From NCBI RefSeq assembly GCF_015762685.1, contig NZ_PEHF01000096.1, positions 1 through 49,839 on the forward strand: a stretch of DNA of 49,839 nucleotides, written 5' to 3'. Shown here one piece after another: positions 30,807 to 40,268 of the stretch. The position numbers and the translations under genes were made by a program. The DNA is from Candidatus Symbiopectobacterium sp. 'North America' (GTDB taxonomy: Bacteria; Pseudomonadota; Gammaproteobacteria; Enterobacterales; Enterobacteriaceae). The notes under the pieces are model-generated. The model saw nothing but the letters and a program-made list of their open reading frames with translations, was not told the origin of the DNA and made no database searches. How positions within the stretch are numbered: position 1 is the stretch's first letter; each line of letters opens with the position of its first letter.

Positions 30807-31378
30807 CTATCGAAGGGATAATCGCAATATTGAATGGCCAGCATCCAGGCGCTAAACCCGAACCACAGCAGCGGTGCCACGGTTTGTCCGATACCGGGAA
30901 TAAGATACAGCAACAGCAGCACGATGGCGCGCGGCAGGTAATAGGCGAGTTTCTGCACTTCGCGCTTCATGATCCGCGGGATATCTTTGACCATGCCCAT
31001 GACGCTGCTGTCCGGTAGGGCCTTGCCGGTCAGTCGCGCTTCAAGCTGCTCGGCCAGCAGGCCGTTAAACGGTGCCGCGATAAAATTGGCAATGATGCTG
31101 AAAAAATATCGGAATACCAATAGGATAGAGATGACTGCGAACGGCCATAGCAGGTAGCTTAACCATTACAGCCACTCTGGCACGTGGCCCATCAGTTGGG
31201 CAATCCAGTCACCTATGCGGGAAAACAGCCACCAAAAGGCACCGCCCATCAACAGCACATTGAGCAGCAGGGGAACGATGACAAATCGCCGTATGCCCGG
31301 CAGCGACATCAGTTGCCAACCTTGTGCGAAATAGTAAATGCCTGAACGCGGTGGCGTAGCGGGGGACGGGGTTACCAT
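30807..31378 (-). pseudogene. cysZ: Sulfate transporter CysZ, nonsense and 3' deletion
   Basis: CysZ is an inner-membrane sulfate uptake protein feeding cysteine synthesis. The opening ([20 protein letters not shown]), the first membrane helix, and the [19 protein letters not shown] and [13 protein letters not shown] segments match E. coli CysZ. A TAA at 31166-31168 stands where E. coli has a tryptophan-rich [11 protein letters not shown] stretch. After YCDYPFD the sequence jumps into cysK, losing roughly the last 75 residues of CysZ. It is divergent from zipA, as in E. coli. Confidence 0.92.
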
Positions 31379-31614
31379 GACATCCTGTTCCTCATTGTGG
31401 GGTGATCCGGATCGTTTGTGTGATCTGCATCATATCGGGATGATTTTCTGCTGACCAGTGACCCTTTGGACGAAAAAAAGCAAAAAAGTGCGCCCGGTAT
31501 ATCTTTATTCCTATAAAATACTGTTCAGGCTTGCACTTGTGTACGCAGGCAAATAGAGTTAGGGGTATGAAAAAGTTGCCGTGGTGGCAATAAATTGAAT
31601 TAACTGGGATAGCA

Positions 31615-32484
31615 ATGATGCAGGACTTGCGTCTGATATTAATCGTTGTGGGCGCGATCGCTATAATTGCGCTACTGCTTCACGGCTTGTGGACGAGCCG
31701 TAAAGAGCGCTCGTCCCTTTTTCGTGACCGTCCGGTGAAGCGGCTTAAGCAAAAGCAGAAGCGAGAAGAGACTGCGCCGCTTGAGGAGCTTGATGAAGGG
31801 GTCGGCGAAGTCAGAGTCACGCGGACTCGTGCGCAGGAAGAACCTGCATTGGGTTGGTTCAGTGAGCCTGCGCCGCCGCCTGCATCCTCATCGCCTTTCG
31901 CTTCTGCTGCCGAACACGTTCGTACCGATTACGATCCGCTGTTAGGAGCGATCACCGCGCCGCAATCTGCACCTGAGGTGCACGTTGAAGAGCAGGCCGC
32001 GGAGCAACACTTGCCTGAGCGAGATGCTGACCAGCCGCAAGTGCAAAGCGCAAGCAGCGCAGCGCAAGAAACAGTGCTGGTACTGCACGTTGCCGCTCAT
32101 CAAGGCAGTATCATTGGCGGTGAAGTGCTGTTGCAGAGCGTATTGCAGGCCGGCTTCCAGTTCGGTGAAATGAATATTTTCCATCGCCATGTTAATCCTG
32201 CGGGTGCAGGACCGGTGCTGTTCAGCTTGGCCAACATGGTGAAACCCGGCTCTTTCAGTATCGACGACATGGCCGAGTTCTCCACGCCGGGCGTCTCCAT
32301 TTTCATGATGGTGCCCTCCTACGGTGACGCAAGCCAGAATTTCAAACTGATGCTGCAATCTGCACAGCGCATTGCTGACGACGTCGGCGGAGTGGTACTG
32401 GATGATGAGCGTCGTTTAATGACGCCGCAGAAAGTTGAGGCTTACAAAGGCCGTATTCGCGATGTGCTGCGGGCTAATGGCTAG
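31615..32484 (+). CDS. zipA: Cell division protein ZipA
   Basis: ZipA anchors FtsZ to the inner membrane during septation. The N-terminal membrane helix ([20 protein letters not shown], residues 5-24) is followed by the basic [12 protein letters not shown] box, a proline/glutamine/acidic linker of about 110 residues, and the FtsZ-binding domain ([33 protein letters not shown]). It is intact at 289 residues; two ATGs in a row allow either start. In E. coli ligA follows at once; here the next gene is yjeH. Confidence 0.97.
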   Translation: MMQDLRLILIVVGAIAIIALLLHGLWTSRKERSSLFRDRPVKRLKQKQKREETAPLEELDEGVGEVRVTRTRAQEEPALGWFSEPAPPPASSSPFASAAEHVRTDYDPLLGAITAPQSAPEVHVEEQAAEQHLPERDADQPQVQSASSAAQETVLVLHVAAHQGSIIGGEVLLQSVLQAGFQFGEMNIFHRHVNPAGAGPVLFSLANMVKPGSFSIDDMAEFSTPGVSIFMMVPSYGDASQNFKLMLQSAQRIADDVGGVVLDDERRLMTPQKVEAYKGRIRDVLRANG

Positions 32485-32501
32485 ACGTGATTTTGTAACC
32501 G

Positions 32502-32533
32502 CAAAGCCTCCTACATGGAGGCTTTGTTTTTTT
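32502..32533 (+). terminator. Terminator after zipA
   Basis: CAAAGCCTCC and GGAGGCTTTG form a 10-base stem over TACAT and are followed by seven T. It begins 18 bases after the zipA stop. Confidence 0.9.
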
Positions 32534-32553
32534 AGGGGATAGGGTGGACTGAC

Positions 32554-33810
32554 GTGGCGAGTAGCAATGGGTTAAAGCAGGATCTGGGCGTGGTTCAGGG
32601 AGTGGGGCTGCTTTCCACTTCGCTACTGGGAACTGGTGTGTTTGCGGTGCCAGCTATTGTGGCGCAACTGTCGGGTAATGACAGCCTGTGGGCTTGGCCG
32701 CTGCTGATTGTATTGGTGTTTCCGATTGCCATTGGCTTTGCCGCGTTAGGACAGCATTTTCCCAATGCCAGTGGGGCAGCCCACTTTGTCAATCTGGCGT
32801 TTGGCCCACGCCTGGCACGCGTGACCCGCTGGCTGTTTCTTTCCGTGATCCCCTTGGGGTTGCCTGCTGCGTTGCAAATTGCCGCTGAGTTTTGGGCGCC
32901 GTTTATCGGCCATAGCAGGGTAGGTATATTGGTGGTGCAAATGTTGACGCTGGTCGCCATTTGGCTGCTCGGGTCACGCAGTGCGGGCTCAAGTGCTTCT
33001 ATTCAAACGGGTATTGCCGTGCTGGTGGTGCTGCTGGTCGCCGCCATTTGGTGGGGGGTAGAGATCAATCCCACGCATATCGCCTGGCCTGCACTGAGTA
33101 CCCTCTCTTGGCCGAACACCTTTGATTCACTTGCCGTGATGTTTTGGTGTTTTGTTGGACTGGAAGCGTTTGCTCACCTCTCTACCGAGTTTCGTAACCC
33201 AGAGCGTGATTTTCCTCGGGCCTTGATGATCGGCATGCTGATTGCTGGCATCGTCTATTGGGGCTGTACCGTCGCGATTTTGCAGTTGAACGCCTATGGC
33301 AGTGATATCGCCCCGACCTCGCAGCTGTTGAGTATCGTCGCAGATTTGTTTGGCAACGAATGGATCTATTGGGGAGCGTGCCTGATTGGCTATCTGGCGT
33401 GCTTTGCCAGTGTGAACATTTATACGCAAGGTTTTGCGCGACTGGTGTGGTCACAGGCAACGCCAGGGAGTCGTTTGGGGCGGCTTTCACGTGCCCAGGT
33501 TCCCCTGAGTGCGCTGTTGGCGGTGGTGCTTTGTAGCATGGTCTGTTGCCTGCTGATTTACTGGCTGTCACTGCCATTATCGACGTTGATCGTTTACGCT
33601 AACGGTATTTTTGTTCTTGTTTATCTGCTGTGCATGCTGGCAGGGTGTCGGCTGTTGAAAGGTCGGGCCCGCCTGATGGCGATTATCGGCAGTGTGTTGT
33701 GCTGCGCACTGTTGGTGATGGTGGGGGCTAAATCGCTCTATGCACTGATTATGCTGGCAGTGCTGTGGTGGGGGTTACCGCATAAGTCACAGCAACTGGC
33801 GGCAGAATAA
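32554..33810 (+). CDS. yjeH: APC-family amino-acid exporter YjeH
   Basis: YjeH of E. coli exports methionine and branched-chain amino acids. This 418-residue intact protein has the same length, the GVGLLSTSLLGTGVFAVPA opening helix typical of the APC fold (unwound GTG segment), FWCFVGLEAFAHLSTEFRNP in helix 6, and about twelve membrane segments. It starts at GTG 32554 after an AGGGGATAGGG site. It directly follows the zipA terminator, which is not its place in E. coli (near groESL). A GC-rich hairpin follows it. Confidence 0.9.
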   Translation: MASSNGLKQDLGVVQGVGLLSTSLLGTGVFAVPAIVAQLSGNDSLWAWPLLIVLVFPIAIGFAALGQHFPNASGAAHFVNLAFGPRLARVTRWLFLSVIPLGLPAALQIAAEFWAPFIGHSRVGILVVQMLTLVAIWLLGSRSAGSSASIQTGIAVLVVLLVAAIWWGVEINPTHIAWPALSTLSWPNTFDSLAVMFWCFVGLEAFAHLSTEFRNPERDFPRALMIGMLIAGIVYWGCTVAILQLNAYGSDIAPTSQLLSIVADLFGNEWIYWGACLIGYLACFASVNIYTQGFARLVWSQATPGSRLGRLSRAQVPLSALLAVVLCSMVCCLLIYWLSLPLSTLIVYANGIFVLVYLLCMLAGCRLLKGRARLMAIIGSVLCCALLVMVGAKSLYALIMLAVLWWGLPHKSQQLAAE

Positions 33811-33818
33811 TCGTCGTT

Positions 33819-33843
33819 GCACCGGCCCTTGGGTGGCCGGTGC
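33819..33843. terminator. GC-rich hairpin between convergent yjeH and ubiK
   Basis: GCACCGGCC (33819-33827) pairs with GGCCGGTGC (33835-33843) across a 7-base loop. There is no T run on either side. It lies between two convergent genes and may slow transcription from both sides. Confidence 0.5.
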
Positions 33844-33863
33844 CCGCGATGAGGGGGTACCGC

Positions 33864-34145
33864 CTACGAGGGCTGCTGTTCAGACGTAGCCGTTTTGTCT
33901 GCGTCCAGCTTGGCTTCCAATTCGCTCAAACGCTGTTCCAGCCGCGCCAGTTTTTCACGGGTGCGCAGCAGAACCTGCGTTTGTACATCGAACTCTTCGC
34001 GGTTTACCAGATCCAGCTTGGTAAACTGTGCTTGCAGTACCTGGCGAATTTTTTTCTCGGCGTCTTCGCCCAGTTCACGTATGCCTTTAGGCATGGATTC
34101 ATGCACCTGACGTGCAATTTGCTCAATCTTTTTCGGGTCAATCAT
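33864..34145 (-). CDS. ubiK: Ubiquinone biosynthesis accessory factor UbiK
   Basis: UbiK (YqiC) is a small coiled-coil protein needed for efficient aerobic ubiquinone synthesis, working with UbiJ. The 93-residue reading from ATG 34145 ([21 protein letters not shown]) matches E. coli; AGGAA precedes it. An in-frame ATG at 34172 would add nine residues but has a weak site. The C-terminal half ([20 protein letters not shown]) is a long heptad-rich coiled coil. It is intact and divergent from ribB, as in E. coli. Confidence 0.93.
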   Translation of the reverse strand: MIDPKKIEQIARQVHESMPKGIRELGEDAEKKIRQVLQAQFTKLDLVNREEFDVQTQVLLRTREKLARLEQRLSELEAKLDADKTATSEQQPS

Positions 34146-34346
34146 GCCGTTTTCCTGCTCGGTTTCTGTCATCTGTACTGTCAGTGTAATGCGTGAATGA
34201 AAAGGGATAAACCAAAACTCGCCTTGTAATGCTTTGTGTCGGATTCCTAAAGAAAATTTTTATCAATAGGCCAGCAGATGTCACATTTTATCCATTGCGC
34301 TAATTGCCCCACTCAGGCAATAGCGTTATAGTTACCACGCTTACTT

Positions 34347-34542
34347 CTCAGGGCGGGGTGTAATTCCCCACCGGCGGTAAACCAGACAGCGCAGGGTGCT
34401 AAAACATCGTGCTTTCGTCTGGAAGCCCGCGAGCGCTCGCCGTAACGTTATCAATAATTTATTATCGATGTACGTGGCGAGGTCAGCAGATCCGGTGAAA
34501 TTCCGGGGCCGACGGTTATAGTCCGGATGGGAGAGAGTAACG
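34347..34542 (+). promoter_or_regulatory. FMN riboswitch (RFN element) controlling ribB
   Basis: The conserved blocks are present in order: TCAGGGCGGGGTGTAATTCC, CCACCGGCGGTAA, GCCCGCGAGCG, GGTCAGCAGATCCGGTG, CCGGGGCCGACGGTTATAGT and GGGAGAGAGTAACG. The variable P3-region arm lies at about 34440-34480. A palindrome TGGGCATATGCCCA at 34552-34565 opens the expression platform. The ATG of ribB is 140 bases further on. When FMN is plentiful the element is expected to switch ribB off. Confidence 0.96.
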
Positions 34543-34681
34543 GTATCCTGTTGGGCATATGCCCACTCGCGTTATTTTGTTAGTCATTGCCCGGTGCGCA
34601 TTGAACCGCATCTGTTGTAATGGTTACTCCTCAAGCTCGCCCTGGTTCTGGTAATCCATAATAAACATGAGGTTTTTTACC

Positions 34682-35335
34682 ATGAATCAGACATTACTTT
34701 CTGAATTTGGCACGCCATCTGAACGCGTTGAACGTGCGCTTGAAGCGCTGCGTCAAGGCGTTGGTGTTATGGTGTTGGACGACGAAGACCGTGAAAACGA
34801 AGGCGACATGGTATTTGCCGCCGAGAACATGACCGTTGAGCAAATGGCGATGACTATTCGCTACGGTAGTGGCATCGTCTGCCTGTGCCTGACCGAAGAG
34901 CGTCGCCGTCAATTGGAACTGCCCATGATGGTGGAGCACAACACCAGCCACTATCAAACCGGCTTTACCGTTACCATCGAAGCTGCTGAAGGCGTAACGA
35001 CCGGTGTGTCTGCGTCTGACCGTATGACAACCGTTCGCGATGCCATTGCTGATGACGCTCGTGCAAGCGATCTGAATCGCCCTGGCCACGTCTTCCCGTT
35101 GCGTGCTCAACCGGGCGGCGTACTGACTCGCGGTGGTCATACCGAAGCGTCTGTCGATCTGGCAACGTTGGCAGGTTTCAAACCTGCCGCTGTGCTGTGT
35201 GAGCTGACCAATGATGACGGTTCCATGGCGCGTGGGCCGGAAGTGATCGCCTTCGCTAAACAGCACGGCATGCCGGTACTGACCATCGAAGACTTGGTCG
35301 CCTACCGTCAGGCAGCAGAACGCAAAGCGAGCTGA
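34682..35335 (+). CDS. ribB: 3,4-dihydroxy-2-butanone-4-phosphate synthase
   Basis: RibB converts ribulose 5-phosphate to the four-carbon precursor of riboflavin. The 217-residue protein equals E. coli in length and has [16 protein letters not shown] (metal-binding acidic loop), the [15 protein letters not shown] and [20 protein letters not shown] active-site segments. The chosen ATG ([10 protein letters not shown]) matches E. coli; the ATG at 34667 would add five residues. It is controlled by the upstream FMN riboswitch. Its downstream hairpin has lost the usual T run. Confidence 0.97.
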   Translation: MNQTLLSEFGTPSERVERALEALRQGVGVMVLDDEDRENEGDMVFAAENMTVEQMAMTIRYGSGIVCLCLTEERRRQLELPMMVEHNTSHYQTGFTVTIEAAEGVTTGVSASDRMTTVRDAIADDARASDLNRPGHVFPLRAQPGGVLTRGGHTEASVDLATLAGFKPAAVLCELTNDDGSMARGPEVIAFAKQHGMPVLTIEDLVAYRQAAERKAS

Positions 35336-35348
35336 TCGTTCTCTTCTC

Positions 35349-35367
35349 GGGCCGGTGATACCGGCCC
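35349..35367 (+). terminator. ribB hairpin terminator without a T tract
   Basis: GGGCCGGT and ACCGGCCC form an 8-base stem over a 3-base loop, 13 bases after ribB. The following bases are TTAAAAAC rather than a T run. The expected tail and the end of the convergent tehB seem to have been lost together. Confidence 0.55.
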
Positions 35368-35371
35368 TTAA

Positions 35372-36230
35372 AAACGCAGCCAGTAAGGTGGCGAAGCGCA
35401 GTTTGATGCGGTTGCCATTCTCGTCGGTTTTATGCAATTCACCCACCTCTTCGTTGTATTTCAGGATGTCCCATCCTGCGTAATACTCGCGCAATTCATC
35501 GTGCTGGAAGGTGAAGGAGAAAGGCAGCCGGCAGGGGAAATCCTCGGTGGACATGGCCGCCACGATCAAGTTATAGCCGCCCTTTACGGTGCACTCCTGC
35601 ATGTTACGTACGATGAAAGGAATGCGCTCGCGTTCCAGAAACATCAACACCACGGTAGAGATGATGAGGTCAAACTGTTCGTCTAACGCGGCTTTGTTGA
35701 TATCGTACAGTCTGGCGCGAATGCCGGAGAGGTTTTCGCTGCTGATGATATCTTTCAGCGACGATATGCTGTTTAGGTTTTTGTCATAGGCGGTAACGTC
35801 AAAGCCGCGCAGGTTCATATAAAGGGCATTTCTGCCGCCACCGCAGCCAAGATCGAGCGCTTTGCCAGCCGGTATTTGCTCCAGTGCGGCCACTACTTCG
35901 GAGTGGGTTGCTGTTAGGCCGTATTTTTTAGCGTAATAATCCTCGGCGGTGCAGTAAAACGCTAACTGGCACTCCAAATCCGCTGAGGCACTGACGATAC
36001 GATGCCAGGCTTGCGGTTCAACAAACGGTGGCTGATTCTGTTCAGTAAACTGATAAGTCTCAATCACCGAGCCATCTTCGTGCAGCATGGCGAAGGTCAG
36101 CTCTCCTTTCAGAACGGTCAACTTCGCCCAGGTGCCCACTTGCGTGTTGTGTTTTTCTTGAAACGCGGCGGGCAGCGTCTGCGCATTCCACTGCGGCAGG
36201 GTTTTATAACAGACTCAGGTTTTGCATCAT
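35372..36230 (-). pseudogene. tehB: Tellurite-resistance methyltransferase TehB, two lesions
   Basis: TehB is a SAM-dependent methyltransferase. This is the long Haemophilus-type form: an N-terminal cupin-like DUF1971 domain (VGTWAKLTVLKGELTFAML, FVEPQAWHRI) and a methyltransferase domain with the SAM loop ALDLGCGGGRNALYM. The start at 36230 follows GAGGTGT, but the frame shifts near 36215 (TTATAAAACCCTG; YKTLPQW expected). At the 3' end, RIKLRFATLLA is followed by AFLRAG and no stop: the frame runs on through the ribB terminator and across ribB antisense as far as 34694. The normal end (ARKK then stop) has been deleted. Confidence 0.88.
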
Positions 36231-36439
36231 ACACCTCGGAGAGCTTATACATTCTTATCGCGTTTTACCGCGTTGCCGGTAGTTTATAAAGCCTGACAAA
36301 GAATAGTTATAAGGCGTATTTAAAATACATCTTTTTTTTGATGAGAGCATACTCTCAGGGGGAGTATGTTGAGATTGGTGTAAGGTTTCGTGCGCGAAGC
36401 TAACAGCGTTTCTTTGCTACTAGCGTAGCACGCGCCCGA

Positions 36440-36467
36440 CGAGGGGGTGCAGTCGCCCACCCCCTCG
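36440..36467. repeat. 10-base inverted repeat (GC-rich hairpin)
   Basis: CGAGGGGGTG (36440-36449) and CACCCCCTCG (36458-36467) are perfect inverted copies with an 8-base loop. It is the first element of the repeat island that fills the 444-base gap between tehB and fumA. Confidence 0.85.
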
Positions 36468-36510
36468 ACCCCACGCTTTTTGCGGAATGACGTCGCTACG
36501 CGATGCCTTC

Positions 36511-36553
36511 GGAAACGGGTATCGCTGACGGACCGCCCGCGATACCCGTTTCC
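36511..36553. repeat. 15-base perfect inverted repeat
   Basis: GGAAACGGGTATCGC and GCGATACCCGTTTCC are perfect inverted copies separated by 13 bases. Outer arms GAATGACG (36485-36492) and CGTCATTC (36558-36565) extend the symmetry, giving a nested palindrome of about 80 bases. It may act as a terminator for the minus-strand fumA transcript. Confidence 0.85.
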
Positions 36554-36557
36554 TCTG

Positions 36558-36675
36558 CGTCATTCAACGCGGGTTAACATCAAAAGATATCTGGTGCGTA
36601 CGTCATTCAACGCGGGTTAACACCAACAGATGTCTGGTGTGTGCGTCATTCAACGCAGATTAACACCAGAAGTAT
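36558..36675. repeat. 43-base tandem repeat, nearly three copies
   Basis: CGTCATTCAACGCGGGTTAA starts at 36558 and 36601; a diverged copy (CGTCATTCAACGCAGATTAA) starts at 36644. Spacing is 43 bases each time. The tail CTGGTG is repeated too. The third copy runs into the last codons of fumA. Confidence 0.88.
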
Positions 36676-38318
36676 CAGGCACAGCGAGTGCACTTATTGG
36701 ACTGGATCACCTGAAAGAAATCATTCCCCTTGTCATCTACCAGAATGAACGCCGGGAAGTCTTCCACTTCGATTTTCCAAATCGCTTCCATACCCAGTTC
36801 GGGATATTCAACGCAGGTCAGGCTCTTGATGCTGTTCTGCGCCAGAATCGCTGCCGGGCCGCCAATGCTGCCGAGATAGAAACCGCCGTGTTTATGGCAG
36901 GCGTCGGTCACCTGCTGGCTGCGGTTGCCCTTCGCCAGCATGATTTTGCTGCCGCCGTTGGCTTGCAACAGATCCACGTAGGAATCCATGCGTCCTGCGG
37001 TGGTTGGCCCCAGTGAACCCGAAGCATAGCCTTCCGGCGTTTTGGCCGGGCCTGCATAGTAAATCGGGTGATCTTTGACATATTGCGGCAATCCTTCTCC
37101 GTTGTCGATGAGCTCTTTGAGTTTGGCATGAGCAATATCGCGCGCCACAATGATGGTGCCTGACAGGGAGAGACGCGTGGAAACCGGATACTGAGACAGC
37201 GTTTTCAGGATTTGTTCCATCGGTTGGTTAAGATCAATCTTGACCGCTTCACCTTCTCCTGCCTCACGCAACTGCTCAGGAATGTATTTGCCAGGATTCT
37301 GCTCTAACTGTTCCAGCCAGATGCCGTCACGGTTGATTTTGGCCTTGATGTTGCGGTCAGCGGAACAGGAAACACCCATGCCAACCGGGCAGGAAGCACC
37401 GTGACGCGGCAGACGTATAATGCGGATATCGTGAGCGAAATACTTACCGCCGAACTGCGCGCCTAACCCCAGATCCTGTGCGGCTTTCAGCAGCTCATTT
37501 TCCAGTTCAACGTCGCGGAAGGCTTGCCCATGTTCATTGCCGCTGGTCGGCAGCGCGTCATAGTATTTGGTGGAAGCCAGCTTCACTGTTTTCAGCGTGC
37601 TTTCCGCTGAAGTACCGCCGATAACAAAGGCAACGTGGTACGGCGGGCAGGCTGCGGTGCCCAGTGAGCGCATTTTTTCTACCAGGAAGTTTTTCAGTTT
37701 TTCCGGCGTCAGCAGCGCTTTGGTTTCCTGATAAAGGTAGGTTTTGTTGGCAGAGCCGCCGCCTTTGGTGACAAACAGGAATTTGTATTCCGCCCCTTCC
37801 GTACTGTACAGATCGATTTGGGCCGGCAGGTTGGTGCCGGTATTGACTTCCTTGTACATATCCAACGCAGCGTTCTTTGAATAGCGCAGGTTATATTCAA
37901 TAAAGGTGTTATACACGCCCCGGGACAGCGCTTCGGCGTCATTGCCGCCCGTCCAGACCTGCTGGCCTTTTTTACCGACGATAATCGCCGTACCGGTATC
38001 CTGGCAGGTCGGCAAAATACCTTTGGCGGCAATTTCCGAGTTGCGCAGGAATTGCAGCGCCACGTATTTGTCGTTTTCACTCGCCTCAGGGTCGTGGAGG
38101 ATATCTGCCACTTGCTGTTGGTGAGCCGGACGCAGCATAAACGATGCATCATGGAAGGCCTGTTGTGCCAGCAGGGTTAATGCCTGCGGGTCGATCTTCA
38201 GGATTTCTTCACCTTCAAACTGGGCGGTGGAAACAAAATCGCTGCTGATCAGGCGATATTGGGTGTTATCTTTGCTTAGCGGAAAAGGTTCTTGATAATA
38301 AAATGGTTTATTCGACAT
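36675..38318 (-). CDS. fumA: Class I fumarase (iron-sulfur)
   Basis: FumA/FumB hydrate fumarate to malate with a [4Fe-4S] cluster. The 547-residue intact protein has cluster cysteines in [18 protein letters not shown] and [12 protein letters not shown], and the C-terminal [14 protein letters not shown] and [16 protein letters not shown] segments. It was left whole although malic enzyme (maeB) is broken. FumA versus FumB cannot be separated here. The fumarate-reductase-like locus at 42916-47579 is separate. The 400 bases upstream hold its promoter. Confidence 0.95.
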   Translation of the reverse strand: MSNKPFYYQEPFPLSKDNTQYRLISSDFVSTAQFEGEEILKIDPQALTLLAQQAFHDASFMLRPAHQQQVADILHDPEASENDKYVALQFLRNSEIAAKGILPTCQDTGTAIIVGKKGQQVWTGGNDAEALSRGVYNTFIEYNLRYSKNAALDMYKEVNTGTNLPAQIDLYSTEGAEYKFLFVTKGGGSANKTYLYQETKALLTPEKLKNFLVEKMRSLGTAACPPYHVAFVIGGTSAESTLKTVKLASTKYYDALPTSGNEHGQAFRDVELENELLKAAQDLGLGAQFGGKYFAHDIRIIRLPRHGASCPVGMGVSCSADRNIKAKINRDGIWLEQLEQNPGKYIPEQLREAGEGEAVKIDLNQPMEQILKTLSQYPVSTRLSLSGTIIVARDIAHAKLKELIDNGEGLPQYVKDHPIYYAGPAKTPEGYASGSLGPTTAGRMDSYVDLLQANGGSKIMLAKGNRSQQVTDACHKHGGFYLGSIGGPAAILAQNSIKSLTCVEYPELGMEAIWKIEVEDFPAFILVDDKGNDFFQVIQSNKCTRCA

Positions 38319-38719
38319 GTTTTTCTCACTTGCAACAAATTAAAAGAAAGATTCAGTATTCCTTGGAAGACTTTCTGTCTTACATATGGTTATCATTTTT
38401 ATTGGAAAATATTCAGTTATGCTGTAGCACAATTATCCTGACCATGGTAGGGGTTTCTGGCATCAAGTACCACTTTGGTATATCACAGTTTTTGCATCCA
38501 ATTGGCGGATTTTTACATCCTGGGCGATAAAAAAACGCAGTGAAAATGGCAAAAAAGCAATAATGCGCCACGTAGGTATTGATGCTTATTACATTGCGTA
38601 ACTTGTTTAATAAAAATAAGTAAATTTATCGAGTTATTTTCCCTTTAAATAATGTAGTTTTTTATCGTGCCGATATGAAAATAGTGGGTCTGTAGCGATC
38701 TATCAAGGTCTCATCTATT
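38319..38719. other. Gene-free AT-rich gap between fumA and the LysR remnant
   Basis: This 401-base stretch is AT-rich and open to no convincing frame. It must contain the minus-strand fumA promoter. Poly-T/poly-A patches occur around 38565-38660. No repeat, RNA gene or clear operator was seen. Confidence 0.5.
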
Positions 38720-39598
38720 TCAAGACAATGTCGGATCTTTTTGCATCAGCAAATTATCAATCATCCAAAACCCTGCCGGTTCTGGCGGATACTGTTTTGA
38801 CCACACCACATCCATTTCAATCAGTTGCGGCCAACCTGCCACCGGGAGTTCCACCAACACCTGATGACCAAACTGGGCGACCAACCAGCGTGGCAGGATG
38901 CTCCAGCCAAACCCCTGTTCTGCCATTTCCAGCAGCATAAGGTAAGAGGGGGCAGACCAGATAATGCCTTCTTTTGGCTGACGTTCTGTGCGCGTATAGG
39001 TATTCAGATAAAGCTGGCGTACCGTCGTCAACTGTTGCGGTGAGACAGACTGTTGCTGCGCCAATGCATGCTGTGCGGCAACAAAGATGGCCATTTCAGT
39101 TTTTACGTGTAGCCGTAAGGCGCTGATTTCTGTCGGATAGTGTGGTTGGGTGCGAATCACCCCCATGTGTGCGCGCTGTGCCTTAAGCAGGTCGATGGCA
39201 TCCTCATCTTCGGCGATCAGACACTCGAACTCAATATCAGGAAAACGGGCAGAGAACGCGTGCAGCAAGGGATCGTAATGCGCCGCTTTTCACATATCCG
39301 ACAATACAAAGGTCAGGCGTTGCTCAATACGGTTAGCCAGACGGACCGCCAGCGCATCCAGCGTGTCGCTGGCAGCAAGAATGGCCTCTACGTGCACGCG
39401 CACCTTATGACCATCATCCGTCAGTTGCGGCTGGTGCCCGGAACGATCGAACAGCACCAGTCCGAGATCGGCTTCGAGGTTAGCAATGGCCGCGCTCACG
39501 GTGGACTGGCTTTTACGTAGCTGACGCGCTGCGGCCGAGAAAGAGCCAGTTTGCGCTGCGGTAACAAAGGCAATCAGGGATTCGAGAGAATAGCGCAT
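38720..39598 (-). pseudogene. LysR-type regulator of the efflux gene, nonsense codon
   Basis: This is a LysR protein: N-terminal winged helix (RYSLESLIAFVTAAQTGSFS, ARQLRKSQSTVSAAIANLE) and C-terminal effector domain ending FWMIDNLLMQ. It starts at ATG 39598. A TGA at 39290-39292 interrupts it at residue 103, at the hinge into the effector domain; the frame then continues to 38720, so a single substitution is enough. It is divergent from a PACE efflux gene, the usual place for its activator. Confidence 0.87.
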
Positions 39599-39762
39599 CA
39601 CCGCTCTCTTCTTAAGTCCATCGCTTTTATCGATGGATATTAATTTTATTCTTCCAGTAATAACGATATATCCTGCTAACGTCAAGCGGTGAGAGGCCTT
39701 CTCCACCGCCTGTTTTGTTAATTGACCCAATACCAAATTGATGAATAAAAGTGTGGTGATGT

Positions 39763-40263
39763 ATGCAATCTAACACAGCAAAGAGACAAACAACCTCGGT
39801 ACAACGCCGAAGCGTGGGTGAGCGTGTGTTTCATGCTGTCAGCTATTAAGTGGTTGCCCTATTGATCATGGCACCCATTGGTGCCTGGCTGTTTAACAAA
39901 CCGCTATTTTCCATGTGCGCATTGGCGATTATGCTCTCCAGCATCTCCATGGTGTGGAATATCATCTATAACGCCTTGTTCGATCGCCTGTGGCCTGTAT
40001 CACGCGTGGCGCGTGGTGCTAAGGTGCGTATCTTGCACGAATTAGGCTTTGAGGGCGGTTTTATCCTGATTGGTCTGCCCGTTGCGGCCTGGATGCTGGG
40101 GCTTACTCTGTGGCAGGCTCTGATGGTCGATATCGGCTTTTTCCTGTTTTTCCTGCCGTATAGCGTGGTGTATAACTGGGTATATGACAAACTGCGCGCC
40201 CGGTTTATGGCGCGCAGAGACGGCGAACGCGGGAAGTCGCCCGCCGCATCACTCCCCCACTAA
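39763..40263 (+). pseudogene. PACE-family efflux protein, nonsense codon
   Basis: PACE proteins (AceI-like) are small four-helix proton-driven exporters of biocides such as chlorhexidine or of polyamines. The two BTP domains are seen: ALLIMAPIGAWLF, MVWNIIYNALFDRLWP, then GGFILIGLPVAAWMLGLTLW and IGFFLFFLPYSVVYNWVYD. The ATG at 39763 opens the frame. A TAA at 39847-39849 (codon 29) stands where relatives have Glu in FHAVSYEVV, most simply GAA to TAA. The remaining 138 codons are undamaged. It is divergent from the LysR gene. Confidence 0.87.
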
Positions 40264-40268
40264 TGCCA

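Noticed and set aside
34694..36139. A single 481-residue minus-strand gene
   Set aside because: Only the first part is TehB. The rest is the antisense of ribB, exposed by the lost tehB stop codon.
36440..36675. CRISPR array
   Set aside because: The 43-base units are contiguous without unique spacers, and there are no cas genes.
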